Shown one piece after another: positions 12,907 through 12,921 of a stretch of 12,921 bases of DNA. The DNA comes from Streptomyces lilacinus (GTDB taxonomy: Bacteria > Actinomycetota > Actinomycetes > Streptomycetales > Streptomycetaceae): the NCBI GenBank assembly GCA_000715685.1, contig KL569396.1:2691-15611 (forward strand). Direction: 5' to 3'. The translations under genes were made by a program, and so were the position numbers. How positions within the stretch are numbered: the first letter of the stretch is position 1; each line of letters starts with the position of its first letter. The notes beneath the pieces are model-generated. The model saw nothing but the letters and a program-made list of their open reading frames with translations, ran no database searches and was not told the DNA's origin.

Positions 12907-12921
12907 CTGTCTCTTATACAC
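12907..12921. other. Sequencing-library adapter (Nextera mosaic end), not genomic
   Basis: CTGTCTCTTATACAC is the first 15 bases of the reverse complement of the Tn5 mosaic end, mirroring the adapter at 1-44. The contig's genomic part ends at 12906. Confidence 0.96.

Overview
The window is a 12.9 kb fragment of a high-GC (roughly 70 % or more) actinobacterial chromosome, almost certainly Streptomyces. Evidence: GTG starts, strong third-position GC bias, and Streptomyces-type families (DUF6412, DUF445 with a FTYSAADEERRRGVRRMK core, DUF3618, a GroES-like protein ending STGLYL, a bifunctional PBP with Pro-rich tail). It is a draft contig. Both ends carry Nextera/Tn5 library sequence: 1-44 is the end of P5, the 454-A-type tag and the 19-bp mosaic end; 12907-12921 is 15 bp of the mosaic end. 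The biological sequence is therefore 45-12906, and the outermost genes on both sides are cut.

Layout. 45-3796, all minus strand: the first 13 codons of a probable YidC/Oxa1-type insertase, a DUF6412 membrane protein, an SSS-family sodium:solute symporter translationally coupled (ATGA) to a 66-aa DUF3311 protein, and a DUF445 protein with a six-copy pentapeptide repeat. 3988-5310, plus strand: a secreted SGNH/GDSL hydrolase with an ECF-sigma-like promoter candidate. 5321-7894, minus strand: a compact ABC-2 exporter operon (permease, permease, ATPase) whose genes overlap. 8189-10504, plus strand: a class A penicillin-binding protein. 10524-11737, minus strand: a SugE/Gdx SMR exporter, a GroES-like protein and a DUF3618 protein. 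11892-12359, plus strand: a Bcp peroxiredoxin. 12340-12906, minus strand: the C-terminal half of a sensor histidine kinase.

The strongest regulatory find is a guanidine-III (ykkC-III) riboswitch at 10880-10920, in the leader of the SMR exporter. It closely matches the Thermobifida fusca aptamer from memory and has a compensatory base change in one stem. This fixes the likely job of the exporter as guanidinium export. It has a C-A mismatch in the pseudoknot helix, and the mismatched A pairs properly in a competing downstream hairpin.

Two convergent gene pairs (GDSL/ABC and PBP/SugE) are separated by only 10 and 19 bp. In each, an inverted repeat contains both stop codons and probably acts as a bidirectional terminator. 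Several genes concern the envelope (YidC, PBP, GDSL hydrolase, symporter, exporters), but they form separate transcription units rather than one pathway. I see no mobile element, CRISPR array, tRNA, rRNA, phage or biosynthetic cluster, and no clearly undescribed multi-gene system. The uncommon items are small: the riboswitch variant, short tandem repeats in three leader or N-terminal positions, and the hairpin/stop-codon arrangement.
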